Made by a program: the position numbers and the translations under genes. A stretch of 46,389 nt of DNA from positions 1 to 46,389 of the forward strand of contig JAPOKA010000018.1 in the NCBI GenBank assembly GCA_029977865.1, in the 5' to 3' direction. Each line of letters begins with the position of its first letter. The first letter of the stretch is position 1. This document shows, piece by piece, positions 1 to 11,373 of this stretch. The notes beneath the pieces are model-generated. The model ran no database searches. It was not told the DNA's origin and saw only the letters and a list, made by a program, of their open reading frames with translations. The stretch is from a bacterium. GTDB taxonomy: Bacteria; Planctomycetota; Phycisphaerae; Phycisphaerales; SM1A02.

Positions 1-1
1 G

Positions 2-397
2 GAGGAGGATCCATACCGGATCAGTTGGGAACTGCTCATCAGCGCCGGCGAGGGCTACCGCCCGCGGGTCGGCGATCGGAGCCTGCCGCAGCGCGTCGCC
101 TTGCTCGACGGTGCGTGGGTCGCCATCGAGGGCTATGTGGCCTTCCCCATGCTGGTCGGCTCGGCGAGCGAAGCGTTGGTGATGCTCAATCGCTGGGACG
201 GCTGCTGCATCGGGGTGCCGCCGAGCCCTTACGACGCCGTCGAGGTCAGGCTCGACAAGCCGGTGGTGAGGACCACCATGCACGCGATCGACTACGGGAC
301 GGTCACCGGGAAGTTCTCGGTGTCGCCGTATCTCGTGCAGGACTGGCTCGTCGGGCTCTATCTGATGGACCAGGCGAGCCTGAAGCTCGACCTCTGA
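2..397 (+). CDS. DUF3299-like protein, C-terminal part (5' truncated)
   Basis: The reading frame is open from the window edge and stops with TGA at 395-397, so only about 131 C-terminal residues are present. The segment LLDGAWVAIEGYVAFPML, then a hydrophobic strand, then GCCIGVPPSPYDAVEV and RLDKPV, matches the pattern of DUF3299-type proteins: a 'dGk.V.i.Gy..P' strand followed by a Cys-containing loop and a PP.P turn. Proteins of this family are usually exported or lipid-anchored and have no settled biochemical role. The missing N-terminus would show whether there is a lipobox. The following 153 bases to the tRNA hold no gene that I can see. The frame is secure; the family call is moderate because it rests on a remembered motif pattern. 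Confidence 0.62.
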   Translation, partial: EEDPYRISWELLISAGEGYRPRVGDRSLPQRVALLDGAWVAIEGYVAFPMLVGSASEALVMLNRWDGCCIGVPPSPYDAVEVRLDKPVVRTTMHAIDYGTVTGKFSVSPYLVQDWLVGLYLMDQASLKLDL

Positions 398-535
398 ATC
401 GACGCCAACGCCGCGGCTTCCCGCCGGCCTCACCGGGCAGTCCGCTCCGATCTGCGCTCGCCCTCGTCCAGATCCGCTCGCCGCCAGAGCCAGCGGCCGA
501 GCCTCGCAAGGTCCCTCGATCGCTTCTCCGGCTGC

Positions 536-541
536 TATCGT
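536..541 (+). promoter_or_regulatory. -10-like hexamer TATCGT before the CAT tRNA
   Basis: TATCGT lies 9 nt before the first tRNA base, the usual distance for a -10 element of a stable-RNA gene. No convincing -35 sequence is visible 16-18 nt further upstream. Confidence 0.35.
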
Positions 542-550
542 CGCGCGTCC

Positions 551-624
551 GGGCTGGTAGCTCAGCGGCCTAGAGCAGTCGACTCATAATCGATCAGACC
601 TCGGTTCGAATCCGAGCCAGCCCA
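551..624 (+). tRNA. tRNA with CAT anticodon (Ile2 or elongator Met)
   Basis: A full cloverleaf can be drawn. The acceptor is GGGCTGG/CCAGCCC, the D arm is GCTC/GAGC, the anticodon arm is GTCGA-CTCATAA-TCGAT, the T arm is CTCGG-TTCGAAT-CCGAG and the discriminator is A. CAT can belong to initiator Met, elongator Met or lysidine-modified Ile2. The three consecutive G-C pairs of an initiator anticodon stem are absent. The G27-T43 wobble at the base of the anticodon stem resembles E. coli tRNA-Ile2, so Ile2 is slightly favoured, but this is inference. CCA is not encoded: the next bases are TGACCC. The discriminator A is also the A of an ATG, so an automatic gene call could start a protein inside the tRNA. 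Confidence 0.93.
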
Positions 625-707
625 TGACCCTCCACGTTCCGCGCGAAGCGCCTGAATCGCAGCCTCACGGGTCATCCATTTCGTCTTGCACGACGAACAG
701 GGCCGAC

Positions 708-1163
708 ATGACGGCACCCCATGAGTCAACATCGGCGCCTCGCGTCTGCGATGGCAGCGAGGCGGCGAGTCCCAACTGGATGCGCCACTGGCTCATCGCC
801 GCTGGCCTCTACAACCTCATCTGGGGACTTGCAGTGGTGCTCTGGCCGAAGGGACTCGTCGAACTCGCCGGCCTCGAGATGACCGCTGCCGGCCTTGCGA
901 TCTGGCAGTGCCTCGGCATGGTGATCGGTGTCTACGGCGTCGGCTATCTCGCGGCGAGCCTCGACCCGCTGCGGCATTGGCCGATCACGCTGGTCGGCTT
1001 GCTCGGCAAGATCTTTGGTCCGATCGGGTTCGTGTGGACGGCCGCCCGTGGCGAGATCCCGTGGGCATTCGGCTGGACGATCCTCACCAACGATCTCGTC
1101 TGGTGGGTTCCGTTTGCGCTGATTCTGCGCGGTGCATGGCGTCGTCCGGGCGGCGCGAGCTGA
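708..1163 (+). CDS. small four-helix integral membrane protein, unknown function
   Basis: This 151-residue protein starts with a short polar leader and then has about four hydrophobic helices. They lie near WLIAAGLYNLIWGLAVVLW, an IWQCLGMVIGVYGVGYLA stretch, a segment around ITLVGLLGKIFGPIGFVW, and a final helix around LTNDLVWWVPFALIL. Charged residues are confined to the loops, as expected for an inner-membrane protein. I recognise no catalytic motif and assign no function. The frame is open back to an ATG at 624, but that ATG uses the discriminator base of the tRNA, so the ATG at 708 is chosen. The downstream neighbour is convergent and its stop lies 22 bases away. The frame is well supported by its membrane pattern; the start is less certain. 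Confidence 0.75.
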   Translation: MTAPHESTSAPRVCDGSEAASPNWMRHWLIAAGLYNLIWGLAVVLWPKGLVELAGLEMTAAGLAIWQCLGMVIGVYGVGYLAASLDPLRHWPITLVGLLGKIFGPIGFVWTAARGEIPWAFGWTILTNDLVWWVPFALILRGAWRRPGGAS

Positions 1164-1185
1164 ACGACCAGTCTCGCTGCCGAAC

Positions 1186-2820
1186 TCACACTGGATAGTC
1201 GTTGGGCCACCACGAGGGGCGCTCAAGCCCGAACTCCGACTCGAGCACCGCCTCGGCGGACCTGAGCGTGCCCATCACCCAACCCTGGAACATCGCGGTC
1301 GCTTGGCCGATGCAGTAGAGGGGCCGGCCCGGGATCGGATGTCGCGCCTTGGGAAGCAGCTGGTAGTACGGGCTGCCGGGACGCCACATGTTCCAACCGA
1401 ATCCCTCGAATCCGCCGTCGAAGAGCCGGTAGTGGATCTGGCGAGCCTGCGGAACCTCGATGCCGTGCATCGCGCTCAACTGGTTGACGATGGCCCGGCC
1501 TGCGATGCCTGAGGGATCGAGTTGCCGATTGCCGATGGACTGAAGCAACGGACGCCAGTAGGCGACCGCTTCGAACCCCGAGGCGTACGGCGACAGGGTC
1601 AACCCCTTTCCGGTCGGATCGGGCAGGTAGAAGCACTGTCGAATCGGCAGGTCGGTGATCGAGCGACCACGATCGATCCCAAGCTTCGTCCACCACTGCT
1701 CGTCGAAGCTGCAGTAGCACTTGAGCGCCTCGACCTGCTGCAGCAGGCTGAGAACGCGGTTCAGTCCGTTCGGCTCCGCCAGCGGCCCGTCGGGATCGAG
1801 CCGACGGTACGCCGAGTCCGGGATCGCGAGAATCGCCTTCTTCGCCCGCACCTTCCGCGTGGCTCCGGACGCGTCGGCGAATGCGAGGACGACTCGGCCC
1901 GCTTCGTCGAACCGCACATCCATCAGCGTCGACGAGAATCGGAAGTGCACACCCTTGGATCGGGCTTGTGCCGCGATCCTGCCGGGCACCTGGTCGTAGC
2001 CGCCCTGCACATGGAAGAACTCCTCGATGAAGAGATCGAGAGCCGCCTCTTCGAGGAAGGCGAGGGTGTCGAGGTTGGGCCGCCCATACCCGGTCGTCTC
2101 CAAGAAGAACCGATAGCCCTCGTTGCCGAGCAACTCGTTGAAGACGTACTCGTAGGGAAGCGCCTCGAGGCTGCGGCCGCGAAAGGAGAAGGAGTCTCTC
2201 GCGGCGAGGAACTCCTTCGCGGTCCACTCGCTCCGGCCGGTGAGCGTCTTGAGCACGAGGAGGAAGATCTCCTTGGGGGATCTTCCGACGAGATCGGCGC
2301 GGGGGCGATAGCCGAACTCCGGCGAGCAGCGAAGGTCCCCTGCCCGCGTCCTGATGCCGCGCAGCATGTAGATGTTGGAGTCGACCGTGGGCGGAAACGG
2401 CTCCAACTCGAGGCCGAGCCTCGCGACGAGATTCAGGAGCGGCGTCTGCGTGCTCGCGATCCGCATGCCACCCAGCTCTGCGACCTGATGGCTCATTCCG
2501 TCGGGCTTCACCGACAAGAGACGACCGCCGATGCGATCGCTGTGTTCGAAGACCTCGATACGGGCTCCTGCGGGCGCCACCTCGGCGAGTCGCCACGCCG
2601 AATAGCACCCGGCGACACCAGCACCCACGATGGCGACGTCGAGGCTCTCCTCGTCGCGAGCATGTCGCCGGCGAACCGGCCGGCCCGCCACGGAGGTGGT
2701 CGCGAGAGCGGTGGCGGCAATTCCGGCGAGGGCGCTTCGCCGCGAGATTCGTGCTTTGATGTCAGTCTCCGATCCCCGCCGGCGCTGTCGCGGTGCCGGC
2801 GGATGTTGAACTCCACCCAA
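1186..2820 (-). CDS. FAD-dependent amine oxidase family protein with Tat-type leader
   Basis: The protein has 544 residues. A twin-arginine leader (SRRSALAG followed by a short hydrophobic alanine-rich stretch, about residues 25-46) suggests export in folded form with its cofactor. After it comes the dinucleotide-binding motif VAIVGAGVAGCYSAWRL, then the acidic end of strand 2 (EVFE) and GGR, the arrangement of flavin amine oxidases such as monoamine or L-amino-acid oxidases. The C-terminal part ends with a flavin-contact-like YCIGQA...GWVMGTLRSAEAVL segment. It probably oxidises an amine or amino acid; the substrate cannot be told. The only in-frame start before the leader is a TTG at 2820, which overlaps the end of the upstream dsbB-like gene by 59 bases, with GAGG just before it. 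It is the last gene of the copA-dsbB unit. Confidence 0.85.
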   Translation of the reverse strand: MGGVQHPPAPRQRRRGSETDIKARISRRSALAGIAATALATTSVAGRPVRRRHARDEESLDVAIVGAGVAGCYSAWRLAEVAPAGARIEVFEHSDRIGGRLLSVKPDGMSHQVAELGGMRIASTQTPLLNLVARLGLELEPFPPTVDSNIYMLRGIRTRAGDLRCSPEFGYRPRADLVGRSPKEIFLLVLKTLTGRSEWTAKEFLAARDSFSFRGRSLEALPYEYVFNELLGNEGYRFFLETTGYGRPNLDTLAFLEEAALDLFIEEFFHVQGGYDQVPGRIAAQARSKGVHFRFSSTLMDVRFDEAGRVVLAFADASGATRKVRAKKAILAIPDSAYRRLDPDGPLAEPNGLNRVLSLLQQVEALKCYCSFDEQWWTKLGIDRGRSITDLPIRQCFYLPDPTGKGLTLSPYASGFEAVAYWRPLLQSIGNRQLDPSGIAGRAIVNQLSAMHGIEVPQARQIHYRLFDGGFEGFGWNMWRPGSPYYQLLPKARHPIPGRPLYCIGQATAMFQGWVMGTLRSAEAVLESEFGLERPSWWPNDYPV

Positions 2821-3382
2821 GATCCTCGAACAAGAGATAAGAGGTCGGATCGTCGGTCAGGAACAGATGCAGGCCCGCCAGTGCAAAGACCGAGATCGCA
2901 TTCGCGGCGGTCACGAGCACCAGCACCAGAAACACCGTGCGGCTCAGGCGAGGCCACGGCAGCCGCTCCTCTCGCGACGGAAGGCCCAGCATGAGATGCA
3001 GCCCGGAGACCACGATCACCACCACGAACACCACGAAGGCCCAGGTGTACAGATGCCAGCCCATCACCGCTCCACCGTAGCCGGGGTCGCCTGGCATGAT
3101 GTGGAGGAGCACCTGCCGTCCGGAGATCGCGGCGCCGAGCACCGCAGCGAGGATGCTTGCTCCGTACCCCCGGGCGTAGTCGAGCGGCCCGACCTCGCGT
3201 CGCGTGGAGAGAATGAGGACCCACGCCGGACCCGCCGCGCACAGGATCATCGCCATGCGTTGAAGGATGCAGAGCGGGCAGGGCAGCACGGTGCCCGCGA
3301 ACTGCTCGTAGAATGCACCAAGCAGCACGCCGCACACCGCCAGGGTGCAGAAGTGCGCCACCACGGTCCGGATGCCGGTCAC
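2762..3382 (-). CDS. DsbB-like disulfide bond formation protein
   Basis: This 206-residue membrane protein should re-oxidise a periplasmic thiol oxidase by passing electrons to quinone. Four or more hydrophobic helices are visible, with the redox motif CPLC at the periplasmic end of helix 1, inside the DsbB-typical context CPLCILQRMAM. The second periplasmic loop (LLHIMPGDPGYGGAVMGWHLYTW) has no cysteine, whereas classic DsbB has a second reactive pair there. It may therefore use one cysteine pair only, or act with a partner. The GTG start at 3382-3380 overlaps the TGA of the upstream mini-gene (GTGA), which indicates translational coupling. The C-terminus carries a soluble tail after the last helix. 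Family assignment is firm; the exact redox role is inferred. Confidence 0.85.
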   Translation of the reverse strand: MTGIRTVVAHFCTLAVCGVLLGAFYEQFAGTVLPCPLCILQRMAMILCAAGPAWVLILSTRREVGPLDYARGYGASILAAVLGAAISGRQVLLHIMPGDPGYGGAVMGWHLYTWAFVVFVVVIVVSGLHLMLGLPSREERLPWPRLSRTVFLVLVLVTAANAISVFALAGLHLFLTDDPTSYLLFEDLGWSSTSAGTATAPAGIGD

Positions 3383-3534
3383 AGCGAGAGCCCCAGGGCG
3401 TCGGTGACGTGGTGGTTGAACAGCAGCGCCACCGCGAGCAGCGAGACGAAGAAGAGCACCGTCGCCAATCTGGTGCGGCCGCTCCACATGGCGATGAGGC
3501 TGCCGAGAATCAGGAGGAAGATGATCGCGGCCAT
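3379..3534 (-). CDS. DUF5993-like single-helix membrane protein
   Basis: This 51-residue protein consists of two closely spaced hydrophobic stretches (AAIIFLLILGSLIAMW and LATVLFFVSLLAVALLF), a basic hinge between them, and the ending HHVTDALGLSL. Hydrophobic mini-proteins with an HH-x-TD-x-L ending next to DsbB-like genes are known as DUF5993; that match is from memory. The gene overlaps the dsbB-like gene by four bases and follows the copA-type gene by 141 bases, so it is likely a subunit or partner of the DsbB-like protein. A longer frame from 3609 is open, but its first 25 residues are polar and basic and look unrelated, so the ATG at 3534 is chosen. Confidence 0.72.
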   Translation of the reverse strand: MAAIIFLLILGSLIAMWSGRTRLATVLFFVSLLAVALLFNHHVTDALGLSL

Positions 3535-3675
3535 CTCGGCAGATCGTCGATGGGCCCCCGGCAGGTCCCGTTTTTTTCGCGCACTCGCGGCAACTGCCGA
3601 TTCCTTCATCTCGGAGGCACCGAGACTCCGCGCACCCGCGGCCAGCTCCCGGTCTCGACGGCAGGAGCGCGGAGG

Positions 3676-5880
3676 TCAGGGCGGAAGGGCCGCGCCGCGG
3701 CGCAGCCGCCATCGCAGGCGCAGTGCGTTGCCCACCACGCTGAGATCGCTGAGCGCCATCGCGCCAGCCGCAATCAGCGGCCCGTGCTGGCCGAGCAGCC
3801 CAAAGGCAGCGACGGGAATCATCGCGGCGTTGTAGAGGAAGGCGAGCACGAGATTCTGGCGGATGGTGGCAAGCCCCAGCCGCGCGATCCGCACCGTCTC
3901 CGGAACCGCGAGGACCCGATCCCCGGGCACCACGATGCCCGCCGACTCGATCGCCACCGAGGTGCCCGACGCCAGCGCCAGACCGACGTCTGCTCTCGCC
4001 AGCGCCGCGGCGTCGTTGATGCCATCGCCGACCATGATCGAACCCCGCCCCTTGGCGGTCACGACTGCGAGCTTTCGTTCGGGATCCGCCTCGGCCTCGA
4101 CGTCCGCGGCGTTGATGCCGACCGCCGCTGCCACCTCGAGCGCTCGCACCCGACGGTCGCCGCTGAGCATGCCCACCTGCATGCCTAACCGCCGCAACTC
4201 CCCCACCGCCGCCGATGCATCGGCGCGGGGTTCGTCGGCGAGATCGATCCTCCCCCACAGTTCACCGTCCACCTCGATCTGACAGGAGGCCTCGGCGGCC
4301 CTGCCGATCTCGACGGATCGTCCGTTCACCCGGCCCCGCACGCCTCGTCCGGGAATCGCCTCGAACGACTCGACCGCGTCGAGCCGCGCACCCCGCGCGA
4401 TCGCTGCCGCGACGATCGCCCGCGCCAGCGGATGCTCGCTCGCCTGCTCGACGCTCGCCCCGACTCGAAGCAGATCCGCGGCGCTGCGACCGGCGGCCGG
4501 ATCGATCGAGACGACCTGCGGTGCGCCCACGGTGAGCGTGCCGGTCTTGTCGAAGAGCACGCGGGTGGCCCGCCCCGCCCGTTCGAGGCTCGCCGCATCG
4601 CGCACCAGAATGCCTCGGCGGGCGGCATGGCCGGTCGCCACCACCACTGCGATGGGCGTGGCGATGCCCAGGGCGCAGGGGCAGGCGATGATCAACACTG
4701 TGACCATCGCGACCGCGCCCACCGCAGCGGCACCGGCGATCCACCAACCGATCAGGGTGAGCGCCGCGACCGCGACCACCACTGGCACGAACACCGCGGA
4801 GATGCGGTCGGCGAGCCGCTCGATCTCGGCGCGGCTCGCCCGCGACTCCTGCACCAGGCGCGCGATGCGGGCGAGGGTGGTGCTGCGGCCGTCGACCGCT
4901 GCCTCGACGAGCAGCGATCCGGTGGTGTTGATTGCGCCAGCGACCACGCGATCTCCGGGCCCGCGATCGACCGGCAGGCTCTCTCCGCTGAGCAGGCTTT
5001 CATCGAGCGCCGATGTGCCCTCCATGATCAAGCCATCGATGGGAATGCGTCCTCCCGGCGCGACCCGCACCACCTCGCCAGGGAGCAGCGTCGCCGCCGC
5101 GATCGACTCGAACGATCCATCGTCGCGTCGGCGCTCGGCCGTCTCGGGCTGCAGGTCGAGCAGCTCACGAATCGCAGCCCCGGCGCTCGCCGAGGCACGG
5201 GCCTCGAGCCAGTGGCCAAGGCTGATGAGACCAAGGAGTGCCGCCATCTCCGCGAAGTAGGTGGGCTCGCCCTCGAGAAAGCCCCGGCCCCTTCCGACCG
5301 TGACCAGCACGCTGAAGATCCACGCCGCGGTGGCACCGATCGAGATCAGCGTGTCCATGTTGCTCGTGCCGCGCCGCGCCGCCTCGATCGCAGAGCGATA
5401 GAAGCCGCCGCCGACAAAGGTCAGCACCCCGGTGCCCGCAATGGCGAGCACGACGTCGACCCACGCAGCGTGCCCGAGCAGATGGGCAGACCAGTGCAGG
5501 GTCTCCATGGGGATCCAGCAGGCGATGGCCGCGATCGCCCGCCGCCGCCAGCCCTCGCGACGGCGACGCTCCTCGAGGTCGAGGCGGTCCCGCAACGCGA
5601 CGGGGTCTTCCGCGAGGGACTCCGCCACCGCCGGATAGCCGGCATCTCCCATTCGCCGGGCGAGCGAATCCGCGTCGAGATTCTCACCCCGGACCACCGC
5701 TCGGCCGCCGGCGTAGTCGACCGCGGCCGCGGTCACCCCCGGCACCCCTTCGAGGGCTCTGCGAACGGCGGCGGCACACCCCGCGCAGGACATTCCATCG
5801 ACCCGAAACGCCAACGCCGACCCTCGCTCGCCCCCGGGGGAGCGACTGGCGGAGGGGACTGACGGCTCGGGTGGGCCCAT
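3676..5880 (-). CDS. CopA-type heavy-metal translocating P1B-ATPase
   Basis: This 734-residue ATPase exports a soft metal, most likely Cu(I). It has one N-terminal heavy-metal-associated domain with GMSCAGC (about residue 30), then a membrane domain and an actuator domain with GESLPVDRGPGD. The metal-binding membrane motif CPC lies in IIACPCALG near residue 400, and the phosphorylation motif DKTGTLT near residue 445. The HP nucleotide-binding motif (SEHPLARA) and the hinge GDGINDAAAL follow. CPC in helix 6 indicates the P1B-1 copper subgroup. The ATG at 5880 is chosen because the frame further upstream overlaps the divergent lipoprotein and encodes no recognisable domain. It is the first gene of a minus-strand unit with the DUF5993-like, DsbB-like and amine oxidase genes. 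Confidence 0.93.
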   Translation of the reverse strand: MGPPEPSVPSASRSPGGERGSALAFRVDGMSCAGCAAAVRRALEGVPGVTAAAVDYAGGRAVVRGENLDADSLARRMGDAGYPAVAESLAEDPVALRDRLDLEERRRREGWRRRAIAAIACWIPMETLHWSAHLLGHAAWVDVVLAIAGTGVLTFVGGGFYRSAIEAARRGTSNMDTLISIGATAAWIFSVLVTVGRGRGFLEGEPTYFAEMAALLGLISLGHWLEARASASAGAAIRELLDLQPETAERRRDDGSFESIAAATLLPGEVVRVAPGGRIPIDGLIMEGTSALDESLLSGESLPVDRGPGDRVVAGAINTTGSLLVEAAVDGRSTTLARIARLVQESRASRAEIERLADRISAVFVPVVVAVAALTLIGWWIAGAAAVGAVAMVTVLIIACPCALGIATPIAVVVATGHAARRGILVRDAASLERAGRATRVLFDKTGTLTVGAPQVVSIDPAAGRSAADLLRVGASVEQASEHPLARAIVAAAIARGARLDAVESFEAIPGRGVRGRVNGRSVEIGRAAEASCQIEVDGELWGRIDLADEPRADASAAVGELRRLGMQVGMLSGDRRVRALEVAAAVGINAADVEAEADPERKLAVVTAKGRGSIMVGDGINDAAALARADVGLALASGTSVAIESAGIVVPGDRVLAVPETVRIARLGLATIRQNLVLAFLYNAAMIPVAAFGLLGQHGPLIAAGAMALSDLSVVGNALRLRWRLRRGAALPP

Positions 5881-5946
5881 GAACGCGGATCGAGAGAGCG
5901 AAGAGTTCGGGCGGCGCTTGGCGTGGAGCGGCCTGCCGGTCGATAC

Positions 5947-5952
5947 TACAGT
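5947..5952 (+). promoter_or_regulatory. -10-like TACAGT before the small lipoprotein gene
   Basis: TACAGT, embedded in GATACTACAGTGC, lies 22 nt before the ATG at 5975 in the divergent gap with copA. No clear -35 is visible. Confidence 0.35.
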
Positions 5953-5974
5953 GCTCGCTTCGAGCGAATCCCGC

Positions 5975-6316
5975 ATGCATCCCACCCGCACCATCGAGAC
6001 ATCCGGAGGCCTTCCCCGCGGGGCGGGCTGGTTGATCGCGATGTTGCTGGCCGGATGTGCCGCGGTCGCAGCGACCGGCGAGGTCTCGCCTCGCGAGGCC
6101 CGCCTGGCGCGATTGGCCACCTTCCACGCACTGGTGGGCGGCATGATCGCAGAGGTCGATTCCGAGTCCGGAACCGCGGCGACCGCGACCCTCGGCCCGG
6201 CCGCGAGGTCGGTCGGCACCGCGATCGTGGTCGCTCGCGAGGCGCGGGGCTTCGGTGGTCATGCCGGCGGCGCCACCCTCGCTCGGCGGCTCAACCTGCC
6301 GCCGCCGACCTGCTGA
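5975..6316 (+). CDS. small predicted lipoprotein, unknown function
   Basis: This 113-residue frame begins with a basic segment and a hydrophobic stretch ending in the lipobox LLAGC (Cys28), the signal for lipidation by Lgt/Lsp. The rest is alanine- and glycine-rich with no recognisable domain. It is transcribed divergently from the copper ATPase and stops 85 bases before secA. The lipobox and an upstream TACAGT element speak for a real gene. Its small size and low-complexity tail in a GC-rich genome leave room for doubt. Confidence 0.5.
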   Translation: MHPTRTIETSGGLPRGAGWLIAMLLAGCAAVAATGEVSPREARLARLATFHALVGGMIAEVDSESGTAATATLGPAARSVGTAIVVAREARGFGGHAGGATLARRLNLPPPTC

Positions 6317-6358
6317 CAGCTCGTCGCTCCCCCTTCTTCATCCTTTCCGTTCCTTCCT

Positions 6359-6380
6359 CCGCCGCGCATCGCGTCGGCGG
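6359..6380 (+). promoter_or_regulatory. GC hairpin in the secA leader
   Basis: CCGCCG-CGC-ATC-GCG-T-CGGCGG folds into a stem of nine pairs with one bulge. It ends 21 nt before the secA start and follows a pyrimidine-rich tract (about 6326-6360). No T-run follows, so it is not a classic terminator. A role in secA expression is possible but unproven. Confidence 0.4.
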
Positions 6381-6401
6381 CGATTCCCACGAGAGTCATC
6401 C

Positions 6402-10553
<4,152 letters not shown>

Positions 10554-10577
10554 GCGAGGGCGGCATGACGCCAACGC

Positions 10578-10605
10578 TTGCAATTCCCGCCCTCGCCGAT
10601 ACAGT
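10578..10605 (+). promoter_or_regulatory. sigma-70-type promoter of tRNA-Lys
   Basis: TTGCAA (10578-10583) and TACAGT (10600-10605) are separated by 16 nt and end 10 nt before the mature tRNA. Both spacing and distance fit a housekeeping promoter. Confidence 0.65.
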
Positions 10606-10615
10606 CCGCGGCTTC

Positions 10616-10688
<73 letters not shown>

Positions 10689-10812
10689 TGCCCATCCGGC
10701 TGGTCCCGCGGGTTCGGTCGATCGGGGTGTCGCCGTCCGAGAGGGTCGTCCCCGGGAGCAGCGCGGAACTGCGAATTCCTGGGATCGGGTGCGGTGGAGG
10801 CTGCGTACCGAC

Positions 10813-10824
10813 CCCACCGGTGGG
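10813..10824. promoter_or_regulatory. perfect 12-bp palindrome upstream of the HTH gene
   Basis: CCCACCGGTGGG is a perfect inverted repeat 42 nt before the start of the helix-turn-helix protein. It could be an operator, possibly for that protein itself. GC-rich DNA makes such palindromes fairly common, so support is modest. Confidence 0.35.
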
Positions 10825-10866
10825 TTCGCGGTCCCACTTCTTGTCCCCTCCCCCCTGCGCCCCCAC

Positions 10867-11247
10867 ATGAGCACTGCGCAACGCCCCACCCCCGATCGAG
10901 TCCTCGCGTTTCGCCCCATGGCACCATCCACACGCAACTACGACGACCGAGAGCTTCTCACGCGGCTCTACGTTGAACGCGGCATGACCATTGCCGAGAT
11001 CGCCCGTGAACTCGGCGCCACCTCGGTCACCATTCAGAAGTATCTCAAGAAGCATGAGGTGCCCTCCCGGGGACGAGGGCCTCGCAAGGGTCGCCGCGGC
11101 AGCCGCACTCAGGAGGCCGCGACTCGGGAGATCTCCGAAGCGCTTCGCGAGCGACTGCTTCGGCTCGTGGCCTCGGCCCGATCGGCCGATCCGTCAGGGA
11201 GCGCGACCTTGCTCGCCGAGCTCTCCGAGACGATCCGCGACGCCTGA
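10867..11247 (+). CDS. small helix-turn-helix DNA-binding protein
   Basis: This 126-residue protein has a clear helix-turn-helix: the helix YDDRELLTRLYVERG, then MTIAEIARELGATSVTIQKYLKKHEV, with a recognition helix in SVTIQKYLKK. A basic stretch follows (RGRGPRKGRRGSR), which would reinforce DNA contact. The C-terminal 50 residues are predicted helical and may dimerise. The pattern resembles the HTH modules seen in small regulators and homing-type proteins, but no subfamily can be named. The start at 10867 or the internal ATG at 10918 are both possible; the latter would drop a Pro-rich leader with no loss of the domain. It converges with the response-regulator gene, and the 126 bases between their stops show no clear terminator. 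Confidence 0.75.
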   Translation: MSTAQRPTPDRVLAFRPMAPSTRNYDDRELLTRLYVERGMTIAEIARELGATSVTIQKYLKKHEVPSRGRGPRKGRRGSRTQEAATREISEALRERLLRLVASARSADPSGSATLLAELSETIRDA

Positions 11248-11373
11248 TCGAGTTGCCGCAGCACGGATCGGGCCTTCGATGCGAGTTGCCGTCTCCGGCA
11301 CGAGCGACCGTCGCCGGTTCGTCGAGGCACCAAGACGTTCGTCCCCGCCGACCCTGCCCCGAAGCCTGCTCGG

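Noticed and set aside
624-707. Upstream extension of the membrane protein gene to the ATG at 624
   Set aside because: That ATG uses the discriminator base of the tRNA, and the added 28 residues are polar without pattern; the ATG at 708 is preferred.
3383-4258. Upstream extension of the DsbB-like frame
   Set aside because: It overlaps the copper ATPase and the mini-protein gene in another frame; the product is Arg/Gly-rich shadow sequence.
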